The position numbers and the translations under genes were made by a program. 64,000 bases of DNA from Paraflavitalea soli (GTDB lineage Bacteria; Bacteroidota; Bacteroidia; Chitinophagales; Chitinophagaceae), in the NCBI RefSeq assembly GCF_003555545.1, contig NZ_CP032157.1, positions 6,886,546 through 6,950,545 of the forward strand. The letters are read 5' to 3'. Shown in pieces: positions 26,035 to 34,483 of this stretch; the stretch's first letter is position 1, and every line of letters starts with the position of its first letter. Under the pieces are notes generated by a model, which saw nothing but the letters and a program-made list of their open reading frames with translations, had not been told where the DNA came from and searched no databases.

Positions 26035-26051
26035 CAAAAATTCATTGGTGT

Positions 26052-26333
26052 ATGGAACACAATGAAAAATTTTATGTGTATGTCCTTCAATCTTTGAAGG
26101 ACTTTTCTTTTTATATAGGTCAATGTGATGACCTCGACTGCCGGATGAGTAAACATTCTGAGGGAATGAGCCAGTATACTTCCGGCAAAGGCCCTTGGCG
26201 GCTGCGCTATTTTGAATCTTATGGTAGCCGTTCTGAAGCTATCAAGCGTGAAAATGCCATCAAAAAGAAAAAGTCCAGAAAGTATATCGAATGGCTGATA
26301 AGTAACCGGTTTGTTAAGGAAGTTGATTTGTAA
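26052..26333 (+). CDS. GIY-YIG nuclease superfamily protein
   Basis: A 93-residue single-domain GIY-YIG protein of the small YhbQ/UPF0213-like kind. Seen: YVYVLQS (the GIY part), SFYIGQCDDLDCRMSKH (the YIG part with the conserved Arg), QYTSGKGPWRLRYFESYG and the conserved Glu-Asn helix KRENAIKKKKSRKYIEWLI. The true start is the ATG at 26052; the frame is open further upstream only because it runs through the tRNA gene. It begins 17 bp after the tRNA. Genes of this kind often sit right behind RNA genes in Bacteroidota. Its biological role is unknown; DNA cutting is inferred from the family. Confidence 0.92.
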   Translation: MEHNEKFYVYVLQSLKDFSFYIGQCDDLDCRMSKHSEGMSQYTSGKGPWRLRYFESYGSRSEAIKRENAIKKKKSRKYIEWLISNRFVKEVDL

Positions 26334-26373
26334 AACCCTCACCCGGGTGGTTGAAAAGTCCCGACATGTTTTA
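26334..26373 (+). other. Possible decayed tRNA-Ser fragment
   Basis: GGTGGTTGAAAAGTCCCGA (26345 to 26363) resembles the D arm and start of the hairpin in the pseudo-tRNA units (AGTGGTTGAAGGAGTCCCGA). No acceptor or T arm can be made out. The match is short and may be chance. Confidence 0.25.
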
Positions 26374-26440
26374 GGTGTTTTCACGGGTATTAGCCATACA
26401 GGTAATCGAATACCTTAGTGCACGAAGTTCCTTATAATAG

Positions 26441-26630
26441 ATGCCTATACAATCCCGCAGCTATTACTTTAAAATGCAGTGCTCTGCATTATCGGAGCTG
26501 CTATATTCTGCCTGGGAAGAAGTCTAAATGGTCAGACTCCTTTTGCGATATTCAGAAAGAAGCGTCGGTTGATAATACCCTGTATTTTGATCTGGGTTAT
26601 GAAGCGGACATTTATGCACAACAATTCTAA
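26441..26630 (+). pseudogene. Possible frame-broken small gene
   Basis: Two coding-like pieces in different frames lie end to end. From the ATG at 26441 a 28-codon peptide reads MPIQSRSYYFKMQCSALSEL and ends AWEEV at 26527. In the frame ending at 26630 the last stretch reads SDSFCDIQKEASVDNTLYF and ends EADIYAQQF. A one-base shift near 26525 would join them into a protein of about 62 residues. I do not know the family. The stretch 26374-26440 shows nothing. Confidence 0.3.
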
Positions 26631-26633
26631 GAT

Positions 26634-27542
26634 ATGAAACGTATATTAAGTCTTCTTGCCATGGGACTGGCGTTTAATACGTCCGGTCAAACATATCATT
26701 TTTCTAATGTTGCATTGGGCAAATCTTTTTCAAAGGCCTTGCAGATATCTTCCATTGCTTCGGTAGATGATAGCCTTTATCTGCCCGCTGAAAAATGCGG
26801 GAAAATTTATATTGGTAAAATTGTGAGCGACAGTCTTCGATACCGAACAGCGAGCATGACGGTTGGGGCAACCGAGGGCCTCGCCTACCACAATGGCTTT
26901 TTTTATACCTCGGATGATGCTGCAAATGTTGTCAGAAAATACAACAAGACCTTTAGTCAACAACCTGTTGAATACATAATAGATTTTAACGGCTTTCAAC
27001 ATAAACCTACAGATGGCAATGGGTTCGAAGGTGTTGCTGTTTTAAATGACACCACTATTGTGCTGTTATTGGAAAAAGTAAAATCACTCAGATGCGCTGT
27101 TCTTTATAGGGGGATTATACGCGCCGACAAGATCGTCCTAGTGGAACAACGGTTACTGGGCGTGGTAACAAAAGAACGCTATTGTGACCTGCATTACAGA
27201 AATGACACCTTGTTTTTATTGAAGTCTGCTTATTTTGGGGAAAGAACCCGCCCGTTCCTTGTCAATAACTGTAACCAGGAAAACAATTATTCAATCCGTT
27301 ATCTTGAAATCAGCCCGAAAGGAAATAGTCAGGAATGGCTGACTGGCACGCCCTCGCTTCTCTTTTCGTTGAAAAAAGCGGCGCTTGATAATTGCAATGC
27401 TTATAATACTAATATAGAAGGCATCGCTGCTGATGTCTACGGTAACTTCTACGCGGTTAGTGACAATCTATATGCAAATGGCTTATGTGACGTAAGCGGT
27501 GAAAACAAAACGTTGCTATTGAAAATTCAAAGACATAAATAA
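26634..27542 (+). CDS. Secreted beta-propeller-like protein, hypothetical
   Basis: A 302-residue protein with a signal peptide (MKRILSLLAMGLAFNTSGQ). The mature part reads like a beta-propeller of the SdiA-regulated / phytase-esterase-like group: three spaced blade motifs TEGLAYHNGFFYTSDD, NGFEGVAVLNDTTIVLLLEK and NIEGIAADVYGNFYAVSDN. There is no recognisable active site. Base composition of this stretch (26.4-27.5 kb) is poorer in G+C than most neighbouring genes, and it lies behind a tRNA, so arrival by transfer is possible. The start ATG lies three bases after the stop of the broken frame upstream. Confidence 0.75.
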   Translation: MKRILSLLAMGLAFNTSGQTYHFSNVALGKSFSKALQISSIASVDDSLYLPAEKCGKIYIGKIVSDSLRYRTASMTVGATEGLAYHNGFFYTSDDAANVVRKYNKTFSQQPVEYIIDFNGFQHKPTDGNGFEGVAVLNDTTIVLLLEKVKSLRCAVLYRGIIRADKIVLVEQRLLGVVTKERYCDLHYRNDTLFLLKSAYFGERTRPFLVNNCNQENNYSIRYLEISPKGNSQEWLTGTPSLLFSLKKAALDNCNAYNTNIEGIAADVYGNFYAVSDNLYANGLCDVSGENKTLLLKIQRHK

Positions 27543-28071
27543 AGCCCTGTTGGTAAAGATATATGGCAATAGTCTGGCGGGGTTTGTCCTCAATGGTACC
27601 TTGATAGATCCTAACATCCTTCTCTTTGGGTCCTCATTGCTTCCTCGGGGCCCGAGGAGCCAAAGAGGAGGCATAGAGGAGGATCCGAGGAGGCAAAGAG
27701 AAGCCCGGATGAAAAATGTGTCGTTCGTCCCTGAGCGTTGGCTGTTCGTCCCAGGTGTTTCCTCTTTCCGTCCCAACTCGACAGGTGTTTTGGAGGAAAA
27801 AAGGCGGTTCGTCCCAAGACATATGTCGTTCGTCCCAGGTCTCGGACAAGCCCGACCCATTTTTGAATAACGGGAGTGGGAACCACTGTAGCTTTGCTGT
27901 ATCGGTCTGTCACTGCCAAAAGGAGATTTCGCTTGGGAAAGCAGGAAGAGTGAACCTGCCAACCCTCTCCCGCCAGTCGTCCACAGTTCTTTGACATCGC
28001 TCCCCACCTTTCAATCCGATCCGGGTTGTGGACGTGGAGGAAGAAGTCCCGACACCACGGTTGGGAATAAA
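27543..28071. other. Gene-free stretch with purine-rich and 21-nt repeats
   Basis: No convincing gene. 27600-27710 is a purine-rich stretch with many GAGG motifs. 27724-27862 carries the 21-nt TTCGTCC repeat listed separately. Open frames on both strands here have repetitive, low-complexity translations and do not look real. Confidence 0.6.
27724..27840. repeat. 21-nt-period TTCGTCC repeat
   Basis: TTCGTCC occurs at 27724, 27745, 27808 and 27829, with a near copy TTCCGTC at 27766, all in one 21-nt (3 x 7) register. The slot at 27787 is degenerate. The bases between differ, unlike the AGCTCGN arrays. Confidence 0.75.
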
Positions 28072-28935
28072 TCAAACTAAAACTTGTTGCTTGATAGCAA
28101 GCGGAGAACTACCGAATCGCTGGCGAAAAGCCCGGCTGAAATGGGAAGGGCTTTCGAAGCCACTTTCGAAAGCGGTATCAGACACCGACTTATCCATATT
28201 GGTGAGCAAGTGCAATGCATGGTCCAACCTTTTTTCGATGAGCCATTTGCCGGGAGAGGTATTAAATAACCTTTGGAAATCTCTTTTAAACGCGGATAAA
28301 CTCCTGGCACTTAACCGGGCAAACTCTTCCAGCCCCAGGTTAAAGCAGTAATTGTCTTCCATCACCCGTTGCAGCGATACACTTTGTGGCTCCTGCAGCA
28401 GGGCGCAAAAATAAGCCAGCAATTCACTGTTCTCCGGGTTGTCGGCGATGGTGAGGATCAGTTCCCTGAATTTGAGTTCCAGCAAGGAGGCGTCCGGTGT
28501 GCGGTTGGCATCGAAATGAGACAACATAGAATGAAAGAAAGCATGTACCGCTTCATTGTTGTCAATGGCCATCACCGGATCGTAGGAAGCTCCGGATCTG
28601 TAAATGGGCGAAGATTTGCTTTTCAATACTTCGCAGATGAATTCGTCGGGCACAAAAAACACTACCACACAGAACGTGGAATCTGTAAAATGCTCTACAA
28701 TACATGCCCCCTTCCTTACAAAAACACAACTGCCCTTTTGCAACTCATAAGAACCATGGGAGGTATGCCATACCCGCCTGCCATCCATGATATAAACGAT
28801 GTAATTGCTATCACTCCAGAAATTTTCATATTTGGTTGAATACTGGCAGTTGATCATGGTGATAAGCGAATCCCTGCAGTTCAACTGCCGGTAGTAATTG
28901 GGGTTGCCCGCTATTTTTGCATATAAGTTGTACAA
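28072..28935 (-). CDS. AraC-family transcriptional regulator
   Basis: A 287-residue regulator. The N-terminal half is a cupin-like sensor (YIVYIMDGRRVWHTSHGSYE, KGSCVFVRKGACIVEHF). The C-terminal 100 residues have two helix-turn-helix motifs: LEEFARLSARSLSAFKRDFQ, then SVSDTAFESGFESPSHFSRA and FRQRFGSSPLA. The start is a TTG at 28935. I keep it because homologues have the extra residues before the first internal Met (residue 27), and a TAACTTTG box lies 18 bp upstream. No target gene is evident; the neighbour upstream (haloperoxidase-like gene) is on the same strand but 200 bp away. Confidence 0.9.
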   Translation of the reverse strand: MYNLYAKIAGNPNYYRQLNCRDSLITMINCQYSTKYENFWSDSNYIVYIMDGRRVWHTSHGSYELQKGSCVFVRKGACIVEHFTDSTFCVVVFFVPDEFICEVLKSKSSPIYRSGASYDPVMAIDNNEAVHAFFHSMLSHFDANRTPDASLLELKFRELILTIADNPENSELLAYFCALLQEPQSVSLQRVMEDNYCFNLGLEEFARLSARSLSAFKRDFQRLFNTSPGKWLIEKRLDHALHLLTNMDKSVSDTAFESGFESPSHFSRAFRQRFGSSPLAIKQQVLV

Positions 28936-28953
28936 GGGAAAAGAATTGGGTTA

Positions 28954-28961
28954 CAAAGTTA
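28954..28961 (-). promoter_or_regulatory. -7 promoter box of the AraC-family gene
   Basis: TAACTTTG on the minus strand is an exact TAnnTTTG match, 18 bp before the TTG start at 28935. Confidence 0.5.
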
Positions 28962-29134
28962 TTACTTGTCTCAACCCTGGCTATACCCAATAATGGTAGT
29001 ATTGCCAGCATCAGCAAGCTTCTTTTGTATGCCCAATTCCACAAAAGCTTAAGGATCAACTGTCCACCCAAATACTGAAAAATGAGCCTGCTACCTCAAT
29101 AAGGGGGTGAGGCCCATTGATAAATATCATAGAC

Positions 29135-30484
29135 TTAATCCGTAGTAAATTTCGACGGCAACACCTGATTGTATATGTTCTCACCTATTTTCTTTCCCTG
29201 CTGCAAACCTGCGTCGATAGATGAGGGATAGTGTATGCCCCCATACAGCCTTGATACGCCCGCTTCATTGGCAATGGCGGTATAGGAAGTATAGGTGCGC
29301 GGCGCAAATCCCAAATAATCATACGTGTGATCGGTAAAGGAAAGGATATTGCCAAAGAGCTGCTCGAAAATATGGGCAGCCCCGGCAGAAAGCGTGGAAT
29401 GTGCAGAGGGATATTCCGGATGGGCAGGCGTGGCCAATGTCGAATTCCAGGTTGTATATCCCATCGTTTCCCTGATATAAGTAATGGGCCTTACCAGGTT
29501 GTACTGGTATTTCAACTGGAAGCAGGCGATCAATGCATCATTGGTGGCTGCGCCAGTGAGTGCATAAGCTACTACTGCTTTGGCCAGGGAGGACTTCTTC
29601 TGGCGGACGGTTTGTTGCAATATGCTAAGCCAATGCCCGGGTGATGATACGCCCGGTATATCTCTCCAGAAAATAGCCATGGCTGTTTCATCGGCCGTCA
29701 GGTCTTGTGATGCGTCGTATACTTGTTTTACCATTTTATAAAATGGAGAGGCAGGATCGGTTGAATAAGCAGGCGGAGGAGTTGGTGTTGAGTTGGCAAG
29801 GCTTCCTTTTACAACCGGCCGGTTATTGCCCCAATAAGGGGTAGCGGGCGCAGCAAAGGCCGGCGGCGTAGGTTTCCACAACCCATCACCAACGGGAGGT
29901 GTATACGGATTGTTGGCATTTTTATAGCCATCCGTTTCTGCCCAGTTGTACACCGCAGTGGCCACGTCTTTTCCAAATTGAACAGAGAGGGCCAGCTTTG
30001 CTGCGTCAACCTTAAAGGTTTCCCTGAGCGCATTTTCCAGGGAGTCGACAGCCGCTTTATCAGTGGCGCTGGCATTGGGAAACATAGCTTTGTTCATACC
30101 CGCCAAAGCCGCATTGACGCTGGCCGGCCAGTAATACTTCTTTGAATGACCAGCTGCCGGCAAGCCAGTCAGGCCATTCCAATTTTTATTCCAGGCGCCA
30201 TACTCGGGCATACCCGGCGCAATCGCTTCCCGCGCAGCAATGCCTGTATAAGCATAATGCCTGGAAAACCCTTGGTTGGGAATACCGGTCGCATTCCTCA
30301 TCAATCTTAACTGCATAAGCATCCATTTGTCAGCGACGTCAGCAGGATAAGCGCTGGGTGAATCTGGTTGGCCGGGATGATGATCGTCCCATTTTTTACA
30401 ACTACTCAACACAAGAGAAGTGAGGAGCACGGTTAACGTACAGGCCATGGCAAGTCTGTACATCCTGAAAGATGTTGCATTCAT
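29135..30484 (-). CDS. Vanadium-dependent haloperoxidase-like lipoprotein (PAP2 superfamily)
   Basis: A 449-residue lipoprotein (hydrophobic stretch, then LVLSSCKKWDD with Cys near residue 29). The C-terminal half is the all-helical vanadate/phosphate-binding fold shared by haloperoxidases and PAP2 acid phosphatases: the conserved block HPEYPSAHSTLSAGAA carries the oxyanion-binding Ser-x-His, and RLYGGIHYPSSIDAG carries the Arg and the His that binds vanadate. An N-terminal Lys-Arg pair (KYQYNLVRPITYIRE) completes the site. Whether it oxidises halides or cleaves phosphate cannot be told from sequence. It is not operonic with its neighbours. Confidence 0.9.
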   Translation of the reverse strand: MNATSFRMYRLAMACTLTVLLTSLVLSSCKKWDDHHPGQPDSPSAYPADVADKWMLMQLRLMRNATGIPNQGFSRHYAYTGIAAREAIAPGMPEYGAWNKNWNGLTGLPAAGHSKKYYWPASVNAALAGMNKAMFPNASATDKAAVDSLENALRETFKVDAAKLALSVQFGKDVATAVYNWAETDGYKNANNPYTPPVGDGLWKPTPPAFAAPATPYWGNNRPVVKGSLANSTPTPPPAYSTDPASPFYKMVKQVYDASQDLTADETAMAIFWRDIPGVSSPGHWLSILQQTVRQKKSSLAKAVVAYALTGAATNDALIACFQLKYQYNLVRPITYIRETMGYTTWNSTLATPAHPEYPSAHSTLSAGAAHIFEQLFGNILSFTDHTYDYLGFAPRTYTSYTAIANEAGVSRLYGGIHYPSSIDAGLQQGKKIGENIYNQVLPSKFTTD

Positions 30485-30700
30485 GATAATAATGGTATTT
30501 GATGTTTAAAAAAACAAGGGTCCAGTTAGTGGTTACTCTTTCAGGTGGGAATCGATGGTGCAAAATTGTAAAAGATTGTTATAATGCTGTTGCCTGTGGG
30601 GTCCATATTCATTGCAAAAAAGCTCACCCTTTTGTTTTTTTAATGGTAAGGCCACCCTGCCTCCGTTGAAATCAGCTATATTAGTTCTTTTATCTTCATC

Positions 30701-32017
30701 ATGCAGAGAGAAAAGGCAGTTCAGATATTTCAATCAGCGATCGAATCCGTGCAACCCGCCCACCTGATGCAGGAGCACCTGGTGTATCATCAGGGCGTGC
30801 TCACCATTTGTGGCCAGTCCATCCCCCGTGAAGCATTCCGGCAGGTTTATGTCATTGGCGCGGGCAAAGCAGCTGCCGCTATGGCTACTGAGACCGAGAA
30901 GATATTGGGCGATCTCATCAGCGATGGTCTCATCACTACCAAATACGGCCATGCCCTTCCCACTCAAAAAATAAAGATCAGGGAGGCCGCCCATCCCGTA
31001 CCCGATGAAAAATGTGTAGCAGCCGTTGCTGAAACCTTACAACTACTGGAAAAGGTAACTGACCAGGATATTGTGATCTGCCTCATCAGCGGTGGCGCAT
31101 CAGCCCTGTGGTGCGATATACCGCCCGGCGCCACCCTGTCCGAAGTACAAACAACTTTTGATCTGTTGATACGGTCCGGCGCTGCCATCCACGAGATCAA
31201 TACCGTTCGCAAACACCTGTCGGGCATTAAAGGCGGACAGCTGATCCGGCATTGCCGGGACGCCAAAGTATTTTCTTTGATCATCAGCGATGTTCCGGGC
31301 GACGATCTGGCGGTTATTGCCAGTGGTCCTACCGTAGCAGATACTTCTACTTTTCAAGACGCCCATGCCATTCTTGCCAAATACAATTTATTAAAAAGAT
31401 TACCTCAAAGCGTGCAGAAGCATATGGAGCAGGGAAGAAATGGGTTGATCCCTGATACACCCAAATCCGGCGATCCTCTTTTTCAACATACTAGCAATAC
31501 CGTGATCGGGAGTAATCGTGTAGCTGTAGATGCAGCAGCCAAAAAAGCAAAAGCGCTGGGATACCAAACTCATATTATCTCTTCCTTAATAACCGGCGAT
31601 GCTGGAAAGGAAGCAACAAAACTGGTGAATACTGCCATTCAATACAAAGGCGAAAAGCCCGCCTGTATCATACAGGGAGGCGAAACCACCGTGCAGGTAA
31701 CCGGCGGTGGGAAAGGAGGAAGGAACCAGCATTTTGCATTGACAGCACTGTATGAATTGAGTAAATGTGATAAAAGCACCGCGGGCAATATTACCATTCT
31801 CAGCGGCGGTACCGATGGTACAGACGGCCCCACCGATGCTACCGGTGCTGTGGTAGATGAGGAAACAGTACACCAGGCTGCACAAAAGAACCTGGATATA
31901 ACAACCTATCTAAATAACCATAATGCATATCCTTTCCTGGAACTTACCGGCAGCCTCGTGATAACAGGCCCTACACAAACCAATGTAATGGATATCATGA
32001 TAGCCCTCATACAATAA
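30701..32017 (+). CDS. Glycerate 2-kinase (DUF4147/MOFRL family)
   Basis: A 438-residue kinase of the GckA/TtuD family, which phosphorylates D-glycerate with ATP to 2-phosphoglycerate. Seen: the N-terminal DUF4147 domain with VIGAGKAAAAMATETEKIL, DIVICLISGGASALWCDIPPG, the HLSGIKGGQL segment and SLIISDVPGDDLAVIASGP, and the C-terminal MOFRL domain with CIIQGGETTVQVTGGGKGGR and SGGTDGTDGPTDATGAVVD. Length is normal. The permease gene follows after 11 bp, so the two surely form an operon for glycerate uptake and use. No typical promoter box was found. Confidence 0.95.
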   Translation: MQREKAVQIFQSAIESVQPAHLMQEHLVYHQGVLTICGQSIPREAFRQVYVIGAGKAAAAMATETEKILGDLISDGLITTKYGHALPTQKIKIREAAHPVPDEKCVAAVAETLQLLEKVTDQDIVICLISGGASALWCDIPPGATLSEVQTTFDLLIRSGAAIHEINTVRKHLSGIKGGQLIRHCRDAKVFSLIISDVPGDDLAVIASGPTVADTSTFQDAHAILAKYNLLKRLPQSVQKHMEQGRNGLIPDTPKSGDPLFQHTSNTVIGSNRVAVDAAAKKAKALGYQTHIISSLITGDAGKEATKLVNTAIQYKGEKPACIIQGGETTVQVTGGGKGGRNQHFALTALYELSKCDKSTAGNITILSGGTDGTDGPTDATGAVVDEETVHQAAQKNLDITTYLNNHNAYPFLELTGSLVITGPTQTNVMDIMIALIQ

Positions 32018-32028
32018 AACCCGGCGGG

Positions 32029-33369
32029 ATGACAAACACTTATTACCTGTTATTACTTCTTATTGCCAGCATCGCTTTTATCATATGGCTCACCGCCTAT
32101 AAAAAGGTCAATGCATTTTTTGCTTTATTGATCGCTGCCTTGGGTGTTGGGATGCTCAGTGGCCTGCCCTTTGAAAATATACCGGGTATCCTCAAAACCG
32201 GTTTTGGCCACACCATGGAAAAGATCGGGCTGCTCATTATATTCGGTACCACCCTGGGCGTCATACTGGAAAAGACCGGCGCTACCATCAGCATGGCCAG
32301 TGCTATCCTGCGCATCGTGAAAGAGAAAAATGCACCGGCTGCCGTAGCCCTCACCGGCTTTATTGTTGGCCTGCCCATCTTTTGCGATAGCGGCTTCATC
32401 ATCCTGAGCGGATTGAATCACTCTCTCGTCAAGAAAACACATTTTCGTATGCCCGTCATGGCCGCTGTGTTAGCCACTTCTTTGTATGCAGTACATTGCC
32501 TGGTGCCACCCCATCCCGGCATCACAGCAGCAGTGGGTACTGCCGGCGGCAACCTGGGCATGGTGATGCTCTGGGGTATTGGCCTGGCCATACCGGCCGC
32601 CCTGGTAGGTTACTTATGGAGCGTGTGGCGTGGAAGGAAAATCACCCATGAATACATCGAACCGGAGACCAGTGAGGAAATGCCCAAACACCTGCCGCCC
32701 GCAGCGCGTTCCTTTATGCCCGTTATATTGCCCATAGCCCTGATCGCTGCCAAATCCGTCCTGCTCCTCTTTGCTACCAAAGAAGCCATCGCACAGCAAA
32801 CCATGTTGCACATCGTGTCGTTCATCGGAGAACCTGTGATAGCCCTGGCCATTGGGATATTGATCTCCCTTACCCTCATCAGGAAAGAAGATAAAAAAGA
32901 ATGGTCCCATTGGCTTACAGGTGGTGTAGAGAAAGCCGGGATGATATTGGCCATCATTGCCGCCGGCGGTATGTTTGGTGAAATGCTCCAGGCTACCGGC
33001 ATGGGTAAAAACCTGGGTGACCTGCTCAGTGGCTTGTCATTGGGCATATTCTTTCCGTTCCTGATCGCCGCTATCCTGAAGACCGCGCAAGGTTCTTCTA
33101 CCGTGGCCGTCATTACGGCTGCATCACTGGTCACTCCTTTGCTGGCAAGCCTGGGATTACAATCTCCCACAGGCTTAACCCTTACCATCCTGAGCATGGG
33201 CGCCGGCAGTATGATGGTAAGTCATGCCAATGACGCTTACTTCTGGGTCATCAGCCGCTTTTCCAATCTCGAAACAGCAGCTACCCTCAAAGTATACAGC
33301 GTAGCAACCCTGCTGATGGGACTAACGGTACAACTGCTTATTTGGGTACTTTTTATCGCATTTGGATAA
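32029..33369 (+). CDS. GntP-family permease, probably for glycerate
   Basis: A 446-residue inner-membrane proton symporter of the gluconate permease family with about 12-14 membrane segments. Seen: MTNTYYLLLLLIASIAFIIW at the start, the family pattern GFGHTMEKIGLLIIFGTTLG, VGLPIFCDSGFIILSGL, HCLVPPHPGITAAVGTAG, AQGSSTVAVITAASLV and MVSHANDAYFWVISRF. Known members carry gluconate, glycerate or related sugar acids. The tight link to glycerate 2-kinase (11 bp) makes D-glycerate the likely substrate; this is an inference from context. Confidence 0.94.
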   Translation: MTNTYYLLLLLIASIAFIIWLTAYKKVNAFFALLIAALGVGMLSGLPFENIPGILKTGFGHTMEKIGLLIIFGTTLGVILEKTGATISMASAILRIVKEKNAPAAVALTGFIVGLPIFCDSGFIILSGLNHSLVKKTHFRMPVMAAVLATSLYAVHCLVPPHPGITAAVGTAGGNLGMVMLWGIGLAIPAALVGYLWSVWRGRKITHEYIEPETSEEMPKHLPPAARSFMPVILPIALIAAKSVLLLFATKEAIAQQTMLHIVSFIGEPVIALAIGILISLTLIRKEDKKEWSHWLTGGVEKAGMILAIIAAGGMFGEMLQATGMGKNLGDLLSGLSLGIFFPFLIAAILKTAQGSSTVAVITAASLVTPLLASLGLQSPTGLTLTILSMGAGSMMVSHANDAYFWVISRFSNLETAATLKVYSVATLLMGLTVQLLIWVLFIAFG

Positions 33370-33465
33370 GTTTGAAAGGACTGGAGGCTAGTGGAATGAT
33401 TTTTATATAAGGTTTCCGGTAATCCGCAGACCGTAACCTTATTAAAATCTCCAAAAGTATTCTAT

Positions 33466-34470
33466 ATGAACCACCGCAAATGTTTGCTGGCCATTGTCCT
33501 TGTCATGATAACCTTAACCTGTGCAAAAGCCCAGGACCGCCCGGGAAGTAAGTTCTACCTGAAAGCATCCGGCGGTTATTTCTTCAGCGTATCCAATGGC
33601 CAGTTTCCCAACGTAGGCCCCTATCCTCCACAAGACGAAAACATAGCCATCAATCCCGTTAGCGGTGCTACCACTACTTTACGACAAAAAGTATTGACCG
33701 GTTCCTATGGAGAAGGTGTAAGAGGTGGTTTGTCTGTAGGGTATATGATCAACAAATACTTTTCGGTAGAAGCTACTTTCTGTTATTTCCACAGTGCGAA
33801 AAACCTCATGACACGCGCCATCACCACCATCCAGGGTACCAATACCGTCGTAGGCAGTATTGAATCGCATGGATACGTGAATGCAATTGACTTTGCACCC
33901 AGTATTGTTTTAAGTCCCGGCTATGAAAAATGGAATCCCTATATACGTTTTGGTGTGGTAACACCCCTGTGGGGCCGGTTGTACATCGAGACCGATGCCG
34001 CCAAAACAAGCCCTGTACCCGGACAGCCTGCAATTATTGTAGCGCAGACCACTATTCACCGAAAGGAAGAAATAAAACCCTATCCCACCATTGGCTTCCA
34101 GGGAGCCTTTGGCGTTACCTATACCCTGAAGAAACAATTTGACCTGTTCCTGGAAACAGAATACAGGAATATACCAGTAAAAAGTAAAAGCAAGGAAATA
34201 ACTACCTATGATGAAGTGACTAAGATCGTCAATAGTACCACAGGGCAGGAGGTTGCGCCCCAGCAAAAAAGAGGACTTGACGACCTGAGTGTAGCAGAAC
34301 GCAATACCGATTATGTAACTACCCTCGATCAAAATTCCAATACCCCCACCGGTACAACTGGCACAGTCACCAATTACAAAGACAATAACAAACCAGCCAA
34401 TGACCTCAAATCATTCATCAACATCGGTGGCCTGGGGCTCAACCTGGGTGTAAGGTTCAGGTTCAAATAA
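33466..34470 (+). CDS. Outer-membrane beta-barrel protein, hypothetical
   Basis: A 334-residue protein with a signal peptide (ending CAKAQ near residue 23). The mature chain alternates polar and hydrophobic residues with many aromatic girdle residues (FYLKASGGYFFSV, YGEGVRGGLSVGYMINKYFSV) and ends with a strand typical of an OmpA/OprF-like barrel (GGLGLNLGVRFRFK). A Thr/Asn-rich loop (NSNTPTGTTGTVTNYKDN) lies near residue 285. It is convergent with the cytochrome gene, 13 bp apart. No function can be assigned. Confidence 0.85.
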   Translation: MNHRKCLLAIVLVMITLTCAKAQDRPGSKFYLKASGGYFFSVSNGQFPNVGPYPPQDENIAINPVSGATTTLRQKVLTGSYGEGVRGGLSVGYMINKYFSVEATFCYFHSAKNLMTRAITTIQGTNTVVGSIESHGYVNAIDFAPSIVLSPGYEKWNPYIRFGVVTPLWGRLYIETDAAKTSPVPGQPAIIVAQTTIHRKEEIKPYPTIGFQGAFGVTYTLKKQFDLFLETEYRNIPVKSKSKEITTYDEVTKIVNSTTGQEVAPQQKRGLDDLSVAERNTDYVTTLDQNSNTPTGTTGTVTNYKDNNKPANDLKSFINIGGLGLNLGVRFRFK

Positions 34471-34483
34471 GACTTCTTTCATT

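Noticed and set aside
25962-26051. N-terminal extension of the GIY-YIG protein
   Set aside because: The extra 30 codons lie inside the tRNA gene; the family starts at the ATG at 26052.
25373-26384. A series of overlapping minus-strand open frames with a repeated 45-residue peptide across the tRNA array
   Set aside because: They are translations of the 101-bp pseudo-tRNA repeat. The DNA is explained by the tRNA sequence, and the peptides have no start signals or codon bias.
27611-28075. Overlapping open frames on both strands in the TTCGTCC region
   Set aside because: Translations are low-complexity and follow the DNA repeat; no family or start signal supports them.
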